DNA from: Desulfoluna limicola
GTDB taxonomy: Bacteria; Desulfobacterota; Desulfobacteria; Desulfobacterales; Desulfolunaceae
DNA: 64,000 nt
Assembly: GCF_021654575.1 (NCBI RefSeq)
Contig: NZ_AP024488.1
Span: forward strand, 558,001-622,000
Direction: 5' to 3'
A program made the position numbers and the translations under genes. The notes below the pieces were generated by a model. The model had not been told where the DNA came from and ran no database searches. It saw only the letters and a list, made by a program, of their open reading frames with translations. Positions 27,566 to 36,048 of this stretch are shown here, one piece after another. Position 1 is the stretch's first letter. Each line of letters starts with the position of its first letter.

Positions 27566-29807
27566 AGGCCCGCCTCCTGTCGTCGTGATTTACCTCCGCC
27601 TGCATCTTTCGGAAGCGCTCTTCGCTCTCCATCAGGCTTTGGTCCGCTGCCGCCTTGAACTCCGTCACGTTGGAGCCGGTGGCCGCGATATGGATCTGGG
27701 GTTTGTATTCAATGGAAGTGGCGGCACTGTTCACGGCAGAAGGAGAGACCTCCGGAAATTTGACCGGAGCCACGCCCTGATCCGGCTGGCCGGGGAAGGG
27801 CACCACGTTGTCCGGAACCGATGGCAGGGAGGCTGCAACCTCGCCCACCTTCGCCGCCTTGTCCGCTTCCTCGCCCCCGCCAAAACCAAAGAACTTCGCC
27901 CCGATCTTCAGGAGCTTTTTCACCTTTGCCCAGATGCCATCCACCAGCTTTTGGAAGGGCTCGAACTTTTTGTAGAGAACCACCGCCAGGCCTGCCAGGG
28001 CCGCCACACCAGCAATCACAATCCCGATGGGGTTGGCGTTGAGGGCCAGGTTCAAGGCCCATTGCGCCGCTGTCATGGCATAGGTGCCGATGGCCGCCGC
28101 CTTCTGAACGCCGGACAATGCAACGGTCTTTATGGTGGACGCGTTCATGCAGAGATTGACCAGCTGGAACATCTTCTGGGCCTGAAGAAGGCCGCCGCTC
28201 ACAAAGGTCCAGGCATAGCCCCCGGCAACGGCTGCCGTGGTGAGGGCAATGGTTCCGCCGGTGAGAAGGCCCACCACCTTTGTGGCATTGGGAAATTTCT
28301 CTGCAGCAGCCGTGAGGCCTCGCGTGATAAACGCAAGGCCATGGGCCGTGGCGGTAATGGCCGGGGTAAGGGTGTTACCAAACACAATAGCAAGCCCTTC
28401 CGCAGCAGAGCCCAGCCCCTTCAAGGCGCCGATGGTGGTGTTGTCCATCACCTTGGCGATCTGATCCGCCGCGCCTTTGGATTTCTGGACCTTCTTGATG
28501 TATTCCTCGATGCCGTTTTCACCGGTCTGGGAGAGCAGCTCGGTGAGGCCTGCCGCCGACACCTTGCCGAAGATGGTCTTCACAATGTCCAGCTTTTCGG
28601 CGTTGCCCATGTCCTTGGTGGCCTTGGAGATGTCCCCGAGAATATCCGTCATGGGCCGCAGGTTGCCCTGGGCATCCGCAGTGCTGATTCCCAACCGCTG
28701 CATGGCCGTGGCGGCTTCTGTCGATGGCGCCGCAATCCCGAGCACCATCCCTTTAAGGGTGGTGCCGGCCATGCTCGCCTTGATGCCGACGTTCCCCAAA
28801 AGCCCGGCCATGGCCGATGTCTCTTCCAGGGACATCCCCGCCTTGGAGGCAACCGGAGCCACGTACTTCATGGTCTCGCCCAGCATTTCAAGGGAGGTGT
28901 TGGAGCTGGTGAAGGTCTTGGTGAGCACGTCGGAGACGCGGCCCATTTCAGAGGCTTTCAAACCAAAACCAGACATGATGTCCGATGCGATATCTGAGGC
29001 CATGCCCAGATCCACCGCGCCGGCCTTTGCCATGTTGAGCACGCCCGGCATTGCCGCGATGATCTGCTGAGTGTCAAAACCCGCCATGCCCAGGTACTTC
29101 ATCCCCTGGGCCGCTTCACTTGCCGAGAAGGAGGTGGTGGATCCCAGGAGACGTGCCTTGGCCGTCAGGTCCTGAAAGTCTTTGCCGGTGGCTCCGGTAA
29201 GGGCCTTTACTTCGGCCATGCTCTGCTCGAACCGGGCAGAGATCATGGTGGGGAATGCCACGGCAGCCCCAACCGCCGCCGCGTCAAACAGCTTGCCCTG
29301 CATCCCGGATCGTTTGTCCTGCAGGGCCTTCTGCTTCATCATCACCTTTTGAAGCTTCTCCTGCTTGCGCCGTGCAAGATCGATGGACTTGGCAAGCTTC
29401 TGGTTGTGCTTAACCAGCTGCCCGGTCTTGATCCCGGCAGAGGACATCTCCCGACGAAGTTCGGAAAGGGACGTCCTCTGCTCCCCCAGGGATGTCTTCA
29501 GCTTTTTCGCCTTGCGGTTTGCCGCTTCAAACTGGCCCTGGAGCTTCTTGGTGGGCTTTGCGGTGGCGGCTATTTGAGTGGCAAGGGCCTTGCTCTCGTT
29601 CTGGGCCTCAAAGAACCGACGCTCCGTCTCCAGAATCTCTTTCTTCAGAGCGCCGAACCGGTCCACCTTGGACTTCGACTTTTCAAGCTGGTTGATCTTC
29701 TGCCCCAGGGCGCCCACGGTTTGGGACGCACTCAGCATCGATCCGGTAAACTTCGGAGCCACCGCACCGTTCAGCTTAAACGCAATGTCATATACCCGTG
29801 AGCCCAT
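27558..29807 (-). CDS. Tail tape measure protein
   Basis: 749 residues, TP901/P2 gpT type. Residues about 30-180 are coiled coil (KNQ-type LEKSKSKVDRFGALKKEILETERRFF). About 190-400 is the TP901 core (FEQSMAEVKALTGATGKDFQDL). Hydrophobic segments near 500-640 fit membrane insertion on DNA ejection. Its length sets the tail length, here roughly P2-like. The gene starts four bases before the stop of the E' frame ends at 29811. Confidence 0.9.
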   Translation of the reverse strand: MGSRVYDIAFKLNGAVAPKFTGSMLSASQTVGALGQKINQLEKSKSKVDRFGALKKEILETERRFFEAQNESKALATQIAATAKPTKKLQGQFEAANRKAKKLKTSLGEQRTSLSELRREMSSAGIKTGQLVKHNQKLAKSIDLARRKQEKLQKVMMKQKALQDKRSGMQGKLFDAAAVGAAVAFPTMISARFEQSMAEVKALTGATGKDFQDLTAKARLLGSTTSFSASEAAQGMKYLGMAGFDTQQIIAAMPGVLNMAKAGAVDLGMASDIASDIMSGFGLKASEMGRVSDVLTKTFTSSNTSLEMLGETMKYVAPVASKAGMSLEETSAMAGLLGNVGIKASMAGTTLKGMVLGIAAPSTEAATAMQRLGISTADAQGNLRPMTDILGDISKATKDMGNAEKLDIVKTIFGKVSAAGLTELLSQTGENGIEEYIKKVQKSKGAADQIAKVMDNTTIGALKGLGSAAEGLAIVFGNTLTPAITATAHGLAFITRGLTAAAEKFPNATKVVGLLTGGTIALTTAAVAGGYAWTFVSGGLLQAQKMFQLVNLCMNASTIKTVALSGVQKAAAIGTYAMTAAQWALNLALNANPIGIVIAGVAALAGLAVVLYKKFEPFQKLVDGIWAKVKKLLKIGAKFFGFGGGEEADKAAKVGEVAASLPSVPDNVVPFPGQPDQGVAPVKFPEVSPSAVNSAATSIEYKPQIHIAATGSNVTEFKAAADQSLMESEERFRKMQAEVNHDDRRRAFG

Positions 29808-29810
29808 CCC

Positions 29811-29963
29811 TTACGCCTTTCCATTCAAATCAGTGATCCACTCAAACAGCTCCGGAAAGGGCATCCGGTAAAAGAAATCCACCCCCGTCCGGGTTGCCCT
29901 TCCCATGTCCAAACAGGCTATGCGGACTTGCCGGGCACCTGGTCTTCCATACCGTGCAAAAAA
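29811..29963 (-). CDS. E' extension, reached by -1 frameshift from gpE
   Basis: The -1 frame stays open from the slippery site to the TAA at 29811. Its end reads TGVDFFYRMPFPELFEWI, the hallmark of the P2 E' C-terminal tail chaperone domain. The E-E' product would be 137 residues. In P2-like phages both E and E-E' are needed to guide the tape measure during tail assembly. The region has no convincing start of its own, which supports frameshifting as the way it is made. Confidence 0.8.
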   Translation of the reverse strand, partial: FFARYGRPGARQVRIACLDMGRATRTGVDFFYRMPFPELFEWITDLNGKA

Positions 29964-30223
29964 AGCTGCACCTCCATGGCAATGGCGTTGCTGTCCCTTG
30001 CCGACATGGAGCGGGTCACTTCAATGGGAAGGTTGGCCGCACGGGCCGCAAGCCCCTGGCAATAAGAGATGCTCAAGGTGAGGCTCGTCATCTGGCCCCC
30101 CATGGCAAGGTACTCGCGCTCCGCCTGGGCCAGGTCCTCACCGGTGAGCCCATCAAGGTCCAGGTCAATCTCTTTGATCTCGTTGCCGTCAAAGATAACG
30201 GGCTTGGTCAGCGTAATCTTCAT
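29918..30223 (-). CDS. Tail assembly chaperone E
   Basis: 101 residues from the ATG at 30223. Longer frames upstream run into a repeat element. The protein fits gpE (FDGNEIKEIDLDLDGLTGEDL, LPIEVTRSMSARDSNAIA). About 5-10% -1 slippage at codons 87-89 is typical for the family and would yield E-E'; the rate here is not known. It is separated from the tail tube gene by a 148-bp repeat inserted in the operon. Confidence 0.85.
   Translation of the reverse strand: MKITLTKPVIFDGNEIKEIDLDLDGLTGEDLAQAEREYLAMGGQMTSLTLSISYCQGLAARAANLPIEVTRSMSARDSNAIAMEVQLFLHGMEDQVPGKSA
29957..29963 (-). promoter_or_regulatory. Slippery heptamer T TTT TTG for -1 ribosomal frameshift
   Basis: In the zero frame the codons read CTT TTT TTG, so T TTT TTG is correctly phased. 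It is the same heptamer as in phage P2 E/E'. Confidence 0.85.
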
Positions 30224-30241
30224 GTCGTGCTCCTTGTTGTG

Positions 30242-30389
30242 GCCTCCGGCGGCTCTGCCGAGGGCCTGCCTTTTGAAAAGGCAGATAAACAGGTTTTTAA
30301 ATGCGTGTGCTTCCAGCTGAGTGAAAGCTCTCACCCAACCGGAAAGTTTTTTGCGGAGCTTTTTTTCAAAAAAGCGACCCGCCGGAGGC
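30242..30389. repeat. MITE-like repeat inside the tail operon
   Basis: 148 bp with inverted ends GCCTCCGGCGGC / CCGCCGGAGGC and the GCCTTTTGAAAAGGC palindrome, followed by ATAAACAGGTTTTTA. It abuts the stop codon of the tail tube gene (TAG at 30389-30391) and lies 18 bases before the E gene start. Same family as the chromosomal copies. Confidence 0.85.
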
Positions 30390-30907
30390 TAAAGCCCTAA
30401 TGCTTTATTCACGTCCGACAGGCAGTCCACCCCGTTCACCGTGTAGATGTTGTTCAGCTTGTCGATGAGGATGCTTTCCATGCCGTCAATCATCAGGCTG
30501 AACCGGGACAGCTCCAGTTCCACGCTGGAGTCGTTGCCTTCCCCCACGGCAAACTTGCCGAGGCCGGTCTTTTTGGTGGAGCCCTGGCCGGAGATCCGAA
30601 CGGGCTTGATCTTCCGGACACCGCTTGCCGTGTCCTGAACCTGCATGGCGCCTCTCAGGTCAATCACATGGGGCACGGGCATGTTGAAGAGGTTCACGTC
30701 CTGGCTGATGGTTCGAAAGTTGATGGTCATGGCCAGGGCTCCGACATGGCCGAGGATGGGAACCGTGAGCTCCCCCAGGATGCCGGCACCCTTGATGGAT
30801 GCGTTCAGGGGCTCGATGTCCGGCACGGTGACGTCCACAACGCCCATCATGTCCTTTGCGCCATCGTAATAGAGCCGAAAGTTGGTCAATACTTCAGGTG
30901 TGTTCAT
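30389..30907 (-). CDS. Major tail tube protein FII
   Basis: 172 residues of the P2 FII family: MNTPEVLTNFRLYYDGAKDM, then GAGILGELTVPILGHVGALAMTI... (tube core) and LELSRFSLMIDGMESILID. It polymerises around the tape measure to form the inner tail tube. The leader between it and the sheath gene holds one of the four 16-bp palindromes. Confidence 0.9.
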   Translation of the reverse strand: MNTPEVLTNFRLYYDGAKDMMGVVDVTVPDIEPLNASIKGAGILGELTVPILGHVGALAMTINFRTISQDVNLFNMPVPHVIDLRGAMQVQDTASGVRKIKPVRISGQGSTKKTGLGKFAVGEGNDSSVELELSRFSLMIDGMESILIDKLNNIYTVNGVDCLSDVNKALGL

Positions 30908-30929
30908 GCGCTCTCCTGTGGGTTTTTAA

Positions 30930-30951
30930 GGATGTCTACGCGTAGACATCC
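30930..30951. promoter_or_regulatory. Candidate ParB site 1 (palindrome core TGTCTACGCGTAGACA)
   Basis: A 22-bp perfect palindrome with core TGTCTACGCGTAGACA (30933-30950 region), placed between the sheath and tube genes. It has the same length and TGT...ACA ends as the classic chromosomal parS. Confidence 0.7.
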
Positions 30952-30960
30952 CAAAACCTG

Positions 30961-32397
30961 TTAAGCGAAAAGGGTTGAAAAATAGGCCGGGTCGTACTCC
31001 TGGATGAAGTCGATCTCACGGGCAGGGGAGGGCGGTGTCATGTAGACATGGAACCGGGAGATCCCGTCCATCATGCCCGTCACCGCGTTTTCATCGGCCT
31101 GGAACTCCACCCTCGCGCCCAAAAGGAACTGCCGGGACACCAGCCCGTCCAGCCACATCTGGGCAGAATCCCGGATGGTCTCGATGAGCCGCCGCTTTGC
31201 CGGCGCATCGAGCTTGGACCAGTGGCTCAGGATCAAGGTGTTGCCCACCCAGGCAAACATCCGGCTCACGGATATCCAGGCGTCCTTGGGGTCGGTGTTG
31301 GCAGGGTAACAGGCCGTCCGGTTGCCCCAGCATTTCCACCCGCCAATGAAGTTCAGGGCCGTCACAATGCCGTTGCCGTTGAGGTAGTTCGCCTGCTCCG
31401 GCTGAAGCCACACCTCTTCCCCGTTTGCCACCATGGCATCCATCTGGAAATTGTGGTTGGAAGGGGAAGCGTAGGGGATATCCTCGTTGTCAGCATCCAC
31501 CTGGGCGATGAGCCCGGCAAGCTGGGTGGACATGTGGAAGGTCTTCTGCCCCAGCTTCACCTTGGGCCAGCAGACGATCTGGGCTGCGTCGGTCAGGTTG
31601 TTCTGGTTTTTGTACTCCGGAGCGTCGCTGTACCGGGTGACGGTGGCGTCATCGATGTCGATAATCGCCTTGCAACCAAACATCCCGTTGACGTTTTTGG
31701 CCTTGGCCGTCATCACCGCCGAGACCGTGGAAGCTGAGGACCAGCCCGGAGCCACAATAAGCCCCGGCACCAGGCGGTACTTGGGGAACACCTCGTTCAC
31801 CAGCTCCAGGCCGGTGAGCTTACCGGTGGCACCATCCACGCCGCCCACGATATCCGCCGCCGTCACCTTGGACGGATCCGCATAGGTGTAGGTGCGGCTG
31901 ATGGTAGCGCCTGCTGTAATGCCACCGGTGGCCATGCGCTTAATCACGCCAGCAACGCGATCCACTTCATAGTCGGTGTCCTCCACATAGGTGGTGGCCT
32001 TGTCCTGAGATTTGATCACCACCGGCCCCAGGAGATCCCCGTGGTCCAGTTTGATCTCGCCATCGGCAAAGGTCGCCTCACCTTCCGCCACATTGTCTTT
32101 GTGAACCGCCGGATCAAAGACGTTGATGAACACAATGGGCGCCAGGGCGAACAGGGCAAAATGGGAATAGATGAATTCGCAGAGCGTGTACTTCTCCCAG
32201 GCATCCGAGTAGCCCAGCAGCTCCACGGCCTCGCTGTAGGTGTAGACCATGGTCACCTTGTTCACCGGTCCGGCACCGCCCTTGGCCAGGTGCACAGGGG
32301 CCGTGCCCACCACCACCGGCAGTGACGCGGAAACCTTCCGGGGAGGCGTGATGGACGTGGGAACCTGCGATGCATAAACACCGTGTCTGTATGTCAT
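30961..32397 (-). CDS. Tail sheath protein FI
   Basis: 478 residues of the contractile sheath family. The C-terminal half is conserved: NGNGIVTALNFIGGWKCWGNRTACYPANTDPKDAWISVSRMF (read in pieces), and KRRLIETIRDSAQMWLDGLV. Residues about 90-160 form the variable insertion domain. It builds the contractile outer tail tube. Confidence 0.92.
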   Translation of the reverse strand: MTYRHGVYASQVPTSITPPRKVSASLPVVVGTAPVHLAKGGAGPVNKVTMVYTYSEAVELLGYSDAWEKYTLCEFIYSHFALFALAPIVFINVFDPAVHKDNVAEGEATFADGEIKLDHGDLLGPVVIKSQDKATTYVEDTDYEVDRVAGVIKRMATGGITAGATISRTYTYADPSKVTAADIVGGVDGATGKLTGLELVNEVFPKYRLVPGLIVAPGWSSASTVSAVMTAKAKNVNGMFGCKAIIDIDDATVTRYSDAPEYKNQNNLTDAAQIVCWPKVKLGQKTFHMSTQLAGLIAQVDADNEDIPYASPSNHNFQMDAMVANGEEVWLQPEQANYLNGNGIVTALNFIGGWKCWGNRTACYPANTDPKDAWISVSRMFAWVGNTLILSHWSKLDAPAKRRLIETIRDSAQMWLDGLVSRQFLLGARVEFQADENAVTGMMDGISRFHVYMTPPSPAREIDFIQEYDPAYFSTLFA

Positions 32398-32399
32398 GA

Positions 32400-32669
32400 T
32401 TACTTGGCTCCTTTCGCTTTGGCGTATTTCCGGGCCAGAAGCGATTCAGGGTTGTTGAGATCGCTCATGGCCGAAGCGAGACCCTCCACCGGCACCAGGA
32501 AGCGCTTCAGCTCCGTCCGCTCTTTAAAAAACGCCTCCACCTCTTTGGGCAGGCCGTTTCTGAACACCTGATACTGGATGATGTGCACCGGCTGACGAAC
32601 CTCCGGACCCACATAGGCGACCTGTGCCGGCTCTTTTTTTTCCGTTGTGGTTGTTTTCTTAGCTGCCAT
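32400..32669 (-). CDS. Small protein upstream of the sheath, unknown function
   Basis: 89 residues, Lys/Thr-rich at the N-terminus (MAAKKTTTTEKKEP) and helical at the C-terminus (LLARKYAKAKGAK). Two bases from the sheath gene and one base from the next gene, so it is part of the late operon. I do not recognise the family. Confidence 0.55.
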   Translation of the reverse strand: MAAKKTTTTEKKEPAQVAYVGPEVRQPVHIIQYQVFRNGLPKEVEAFFKERTELKRFLVPVEGLASAMSDLNNPESLLARKYAKAKGAK

Positions 32670-33161
32670 CTACAGACATGCCTCCTCTTCTTCCGTTAAT
32701 GTTTGCCGAAGTCCCGCCGTCTCCCACTGGGTGGTGATCTCTCCCTCCGAATGGGGCTGGGGTTGAAAGTGCTTCGCGTCCGGATCTCCGCATTCCCACG
32801 TCACCGGAAGCTTCAGCGTGTATCTGCCGTCTCCGGTCCGCCTGCACGAAAGTACGATCCTTCGGCACCGTGCGGTAAGGTTCAGGATGTCGTTCACTCC
32901 CGCCTCCACACCGTTGGCCGAGTAGATCCCGCAGAGGATCTTCACCGTGACCTCAGAGTTTTCATTCTGATCACTGCCGCCGATGGCCTGAAGAATCACG
33001 TAGGGGAAATCGATCTGGCCCTGTGTTTTGGGGGGAAGCTCACCAAGAAAGATCTGTGCCGGCGCATAGGCCTCTTCCACGCCGGGAACCCGGAACCGGG
33101 GATCCTTCAGGCCATCGGCAAGCAGGGCCTTAACCTCTTTGAGCAGTCCAAACGGCATCAC
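32670..33161 (-). CDS. Tail terminator-like protein
   Basis: 163 residues. FPYVILQAIGGSDQNENSEVTVKILCGIYS resembles tail completion/terminator proteins of the Mu gp37 and lambda gpU type, which close the tail top. It lies between the Z-like and sheath genes, where such proteins are expected. The assignment rests mainly on position and fold pattern. Confidence 0.55.
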   Translation of the reverse strand: MMPFGLLKEVKALLADGLKDPRFRVPGVEEAYAPAQIFLGELPPKTQGQIDFPYVILQAIGGSDQNENSEVTVKILCGIYSANGVEAGVNDILNLTARCRRIVLSCRRTGDGRYTLKLPVTWECGDPDAKHFQPQPHSEGEITTQWETAGLRQTLTEEEEACL

Positions 33162-33730
33162 TTGCCCCCTTTCTGGATCAGGTAGTTCATTTCGTGGTCC
33201 AGGTTCTTGGAGAACCGATTCGCGGCAGCTCCCTGGAGCTTCTCCCGAACGCCCTGGTTGTTGAGCATCTGGGGTACCGCCGGGCCTTCCAGATCCCGAA
33301 GGGGAAGCCTGTGTGCGCCGGATCGTTTAAACAGGCTGACATGGCCGGACTTCATCCTGGCCACAAAGGCCCCGCGTACCACTTTGCGAGAGGCTTTCAC
33401 CTGAACGCTGACACCCACCTTCGGCCTTCGCTTCGTGGGCCGTGCCGGCTTTGCGCCGAAGCGGTAGAGGGGCGTCCGTTTCCCGGAAAAGGTGGCCGTC
33501 GCCTTCAGGCGGTTGCCGGATGCTTTCGAGTTGGAGAAGGTCTTTTTCACGTCGGCAGGTTTGACGTTGTACGCCTTTCCAGCCTCCCGTGCCGCGTCCA
33601 TCTTCACTCCGGTGATGGCCCGGTTCAGGCTCTTCCGGACGGCGCCCTTGGCCTGGTTACCGAAGGACTTCAAAAACATCTCAGCCTGTTCAGAGTCCTT
33701 GTCACTGATAGAGACTTGAAGAACGCTCAT
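33158..33730 (-). CDS. Prophage minor tail protein Z
   Basis: 190 residues, very basic. AVRKSLNRAITGVKMDAAREAGKAYNVK and the RR/KR-rich middle match the lambda gpZ family, which helps connect tail and head. It overlaps both neighbours by four bases. Confidence 0.85.
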   Translation of the reverse strand: MSVLQVSISDKDSEQAEMFLKSFGNQAKGAVRKSLNRAITGVKMDAAREAGKAYNVKPADVKKTFSNSKASGNRLKATATFSGKRTPLYRFGAKPARPTKRRPKVGVSVQVKASRKVVRGAFVARMKSGHVSLFKRSGAHRLPLRDLEGPAVPQMLNNQGVREKLQGAAANRFSKNLDHEMNYLIQKGGK

Positions 33731-34026
33731 GATTCATTCCTGTAAAAGGTCACTTCCAGCAGCCCGAACTCACAGGACACCTCTTTCACCCGAAGGGCCT
33801 CCCCATCCACCTGCACGTATTCATCCGGTACCGGTGGCGTCACGTCCCCTTCGTTAAGGGTCAACGTTTTGGTCCGGATGTTCACCCCATGATAGTCGGA
33901 GCTTTCGATCTCCCCGTCCGTCATATCCGCGTACACGGGTTTACCGTTCCAGAGGATCGCAACGCCGAACTCGCCGGGATTGACGAAGGCTGCATTGTCG
34001 CGGGCTACCAGCTCCTGGAAGTTCAT
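33727..34026 (-). CDS. Head-tail joining protein, lambda FII-like
   Basis: I start at the ATG at 34026 (99 residues), with AGGTG just before it. The stop of the upstream gene overlaps it by four bases, and the longer frame to 34068 is less likely. The small beta-rich product (GVAILWNGKPVYADMTD, EYVQVDGEALRVKEVS) fits the head-tail attachment position between gpZ and the head genes. Family assignment is tentative. Confidence 0.6.
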   Translation of the reverse strand: MNFQELVARDNAAFVNPGEFGVAILWNGKPVYADMTDGEIESSDYHGVNIRTKTLTLNEGDVTPPVPDEYVQVDGEALRVKEVSCEFGLLEVTFYRNES

Positions 34027-34556
34027 AGTTTCACCTGTTGAGAGCCTTTCCCCCGTGTACCGAACCACCAGGAGATGGCCGCAGACGCCAGAAAGAGCGT
34101 CATCTTCACCACCTGCTGATAAATATCCAGGGCCGTTGTCGCATCCAGGGCTGAAGCCCCGATGGAATCCAGAACGCCCTGGACCTCCGTCCGGGTGGAG
34201 TGAACCTGCCAGATCAGGTAAATGGTGAGGCCCGACCGGGTGAGGCCCCGGACAAAATCCACAACCACCAGAAGGAAGGCGCCCAAGGCATTGGGCTTTA
34301 CTCCTTTGGAGTAGCTGGCCGCGTCGTGCCCGAAGCTCTCTTTCATCAAAGAGTCCGCCGAAATGGTTAGGGCCGTATCGGCATCCCGAGCTGCTCCCCG
34401 ATCTCGGAACTCATACTCCTTGTCCATGGCCTCGAGGTCGATGCGCCGAAGCGTCACCTCCTGCTTATCCACCTGCTTCTGTTTGAGCAGGCCAAAGATA
34501 TTGGTCACCGCAGAACCGATGAGGCCGAAGGCCGAGCCCGTTAAAAGTTCAATCAT
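34023..34556 (-). CDS. Membrane protein, candidate holin
   Basis: 177 residues. N-terminal hydrophobic segment (LTGSAFGLIGSAVTNIFGLL), a charged middle, then two further segments (NALGAFLLVVVDFVRGL.. and VKMTLFLASAAISWWFG). Small membrane proteins next to a lysis enzyme are usually holins, which open the inner membrane at the end of the lytic cycle. It overlaps the upstream lysis-type gene by four bases. Holin identity is inferred from context. Confidence 0.55.
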   Translation of the reverse strand: MIELLTGSAFGLIGSAVTNIFGLLKQKQVDKQEVTLRRIDLEAMDKEYEFRDRGAARDADTALTISADSLMKESFGHDAASYSKGVKPNALGAFLLVVVDFVRGLTRSGLTIYLIWQVHSTRTEVQGVLDSIGASALDATTALDIYQQVVKMTLFLASAAISWWFGTRGKGSQQVKL

Positions 34557-34975
34557 CTGTAAAGCTCCTTAATAGTCAGCGTGAAAGGTCGCCCTGCCAT
34601 CGCCCGGTTGAAGGCGCTCACCGCGATCCGGGAGCAGAGCACCGCCCTTTGGTTCCCTAAAATCCCGGTGTACATCCCCAGGGCCACACAGCCGAGAAGG
34701 TGAGTCCGGAACCCCTTGGTCACATCCCCGGCATAGTTGGCCGAGTGCATCTTGATGTCGGTCCGTCCCGGCACATCCATGACCTGGTAACACCACCCGA
34801 ACTTCGGAGAACGAACCCACCGAACCTCATAGATCCCCGCAGGAATGCAGGAGACATTCGGCCTGTTCTCCCTCCAGGGCAGCTCCAGGGTCCGGTAGAC
34901 GTTGCCGTCAGGTGCCATGATCACCCCGAAGGTCCCCTGGTCGCAGGTCTGCGTGCGAAGCAGAGAGAGCTTCAA
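34553..34975 (-). CDS. DUF5675-family protein, candidate cell-wall lysis enzyme
   Basis: I use the TTG at 34975, which overlaps the stop of the upstream gene (TTGA) and has GGGGGA just before it, giving 140 residues. Longer frames only read through the upstream gene. The product matches the DUF5675 pattern (FGVIMAPDGNVYRTLELPW, IPAGIYEVRWVRSPKFG, HSANYAGDVTKG, LLGCVALGM). The fold resembles L,D-transpeptidase-like enzymes and it sits next to a holin candidate, so a role in lysis is plausible but unproven. Confidence 0.7.
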   Translation of the reverse strand: MKLSLLRTQTCDQGTFGVIMAPDGNVYRTLELPWRENRPNVSCIPAGIYEVRWVRSPKFGWCYQVMDVPGRTDIKMHSANYAGDVTKGFRTHLLGCVALGMYTGILGNQRAVLCSRIAVSAFNRAMAGRPFTLTIKELYR

Positions 34976-35640
34976 GCGTCCCCCTTTCCAGCCAGCACCA
35001 GGCCGCAGATCTTCAAAGAGGTGGCCCGGAGCCGGTCCAACTCCTCCGGGGTGAGCTCCCTCGTCTGCCTGCAATAGTGGATCCCCACAAAGCCCACCGG
35101 ATCGCCGTCAAAGGAGAAGATCCCCACCAGATAGAACGAACGTACGCCCTGCTCCGCCAGGAACTGGTAAAGGCCGAAATCCGTCTCCCGAACCGTTTCA
35201 AGCTCCGGGCAATGGATCTCCTTCATCGTCATCATCTCGGTGTTCCAGCTCGCAAAGAAGGAGTTGGGCAGGCTCTGAAGGGTCGTCATGAGAGGCGAGG
35301 CCCCCACCTGGACGCGTTCATGGGTGTTGCTGCACCGATCAAAATGCACACCCACCGCATTCTGATTCCCGTTGTGATACTGAAAAACGGTGGCGCGCTC
35401 GCAGTCCAGGTCAATGAGAAGGCCGTCCAGAGCGTCGTTGATCTGCTTGCCCGTCTCCATCTTGCCGAACAGCTCTTTTCGAAAGCTGCTCTTGAGCCGC
35501 TCCTGAATCCGAAGCTGCCATCCGTTCCCGGCAAAAAGCCCCAGGGCCAGGGTAAAAAGCCCCACCCATGTGCCGTGGCTGGTCATGATTTTTGAGCTGA
35601 CCTCGATGGCCTTCAAGGTTGTTGCGTCCATCTGTTCCAA
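34972..35640 (-). CDS. Membrane-anchored GAF-like domain protein in the lysis cluster
   Basis: 222 residues. A hydrophobic segment (WVGLFTLALGLFAGNGW, about 27-43) is followed by a coiled stretch. The rest is a domain of GAF-like appearance (LLIDLDCERATVFQYHNGNQN, FYLVGIFSFDGDPVGFVGIHY). It could sense a small molecule or a membrane state. It overlaps the candidate lysis gene by four bases, so it is expressed with it. Its role is unknown; a regulator of lysis timing is one possibility. Confidence 0.55.
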   Translation of the reverse strand: MEQMDATTLKAIEVSSKIMTSHGTWVGLFTLALGLFAGNGWQLRIQERLKSSFRKELFGKMETGKQINDALDGLLIDLDCERATVFQYHNGNQNAVGVHFDRCSNTHERVQVGASPLMTTLQSLPNSFFASWNTEMMTMKEIHCPELETVRETDFGLYQFLAEQGVRSFYLVGIFSFDGDPVGFVGIHYCRQTRELTPEELDRLRATSLKICGLVLAGKGDA

Positions 35641-35654
35641 CCCCTTTCGGGTGA

Positions 35655-35672
35655 ATGTCTACGCGTAGACAT
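35655..35672. promoter_or_regulatory. Candidate ParB site 2 (core TGTCTACGCGTAGACA)
   Basis: An 18-bp perfect palindrome ATGTCTACGCGTAGACAT in the gap between the GAF-like gene and the small gene at 35682. Confidence 0.7.
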
Positions 35673-35681
35673 GGTTCCGTC

Positions 35682-35873
35682 TTATTCGTCCGTGTCGTCC
35701 GCTTCGACCTCAACCGCAGCCACAGCCAGCACAGGCTCTGCCGCCTCGCCGTCGATCAACTCGTCCGCGATGTCGGCAGGTACAGTCAGCACTTCACCGG
35801 GAGAGTGGTACTCGTCATCGTGCTTTACGGTCTTAAGCAGGGATATTTTCTTGTCTTTGGCTTTTCTGGTCAT
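35682..35873 (-). CDS. Small acidic phage protein
   Basis: 63 residues from the ATG at 35873, with AAGGAG upstream. N-terminal half basic (MTRKAKDKKISLLKTVKH), middle EYHSPGEVLTVPADIADELI, C-terminal half very acidic. Longer frames read through a repeat and are not used. Located between the capsid and lysis genes. Function unknown; similar short proteins are common in head-tail clusters. Confidence 0.6.
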   Translation of the reverse strand: MTRKAKDKKISLLKTVKHDDEYHSPGEVLTVPADIADELIDGEAAEPVLAVAAVEVEADDTDE

Positions 35874-35888
35874 AATTGTCTCCTTTGT

Positions 35889-36044
35889 GTGCCTCCGGCG
35901 GGTCTGCCGACGGCCTGACTTTTGAAAAGTCAGATAAACAGTTAATGGGTGGCGTTTTGTTTTCGCCGTGGATCGTTGCCCCGCCAGGGGCAACGATCCA
36001 CGGCAACCAGCTTTCGAGGTGGCTCACCTCGCCGCCGGAGGCAC
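35889..36044. repeat. MITE-like repeat in the head operon (156 bp) with 18-bp hairpin
   Basis: The inverted ends are GTGCCTCCGGCGG / CCGCCGGAGGCAC. Inside are the TGACTTTTGAAAAGTCA palindrome and a perfect 18-bp stem GCCGTGGATCGTTGCCCC / GGGGCAACGATCCACGGC around GCCA. It ends four bases after the capsid stop codon at 36049. Confidence 0.9.
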
Positions 36045-36048
36045 GCCC

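Noticed and set aside
27426..28997. Plus-strand open frame of 523 codons
   Set aside because: It is antisense to the tape measure gene, which is clearly coding on the minus strand.
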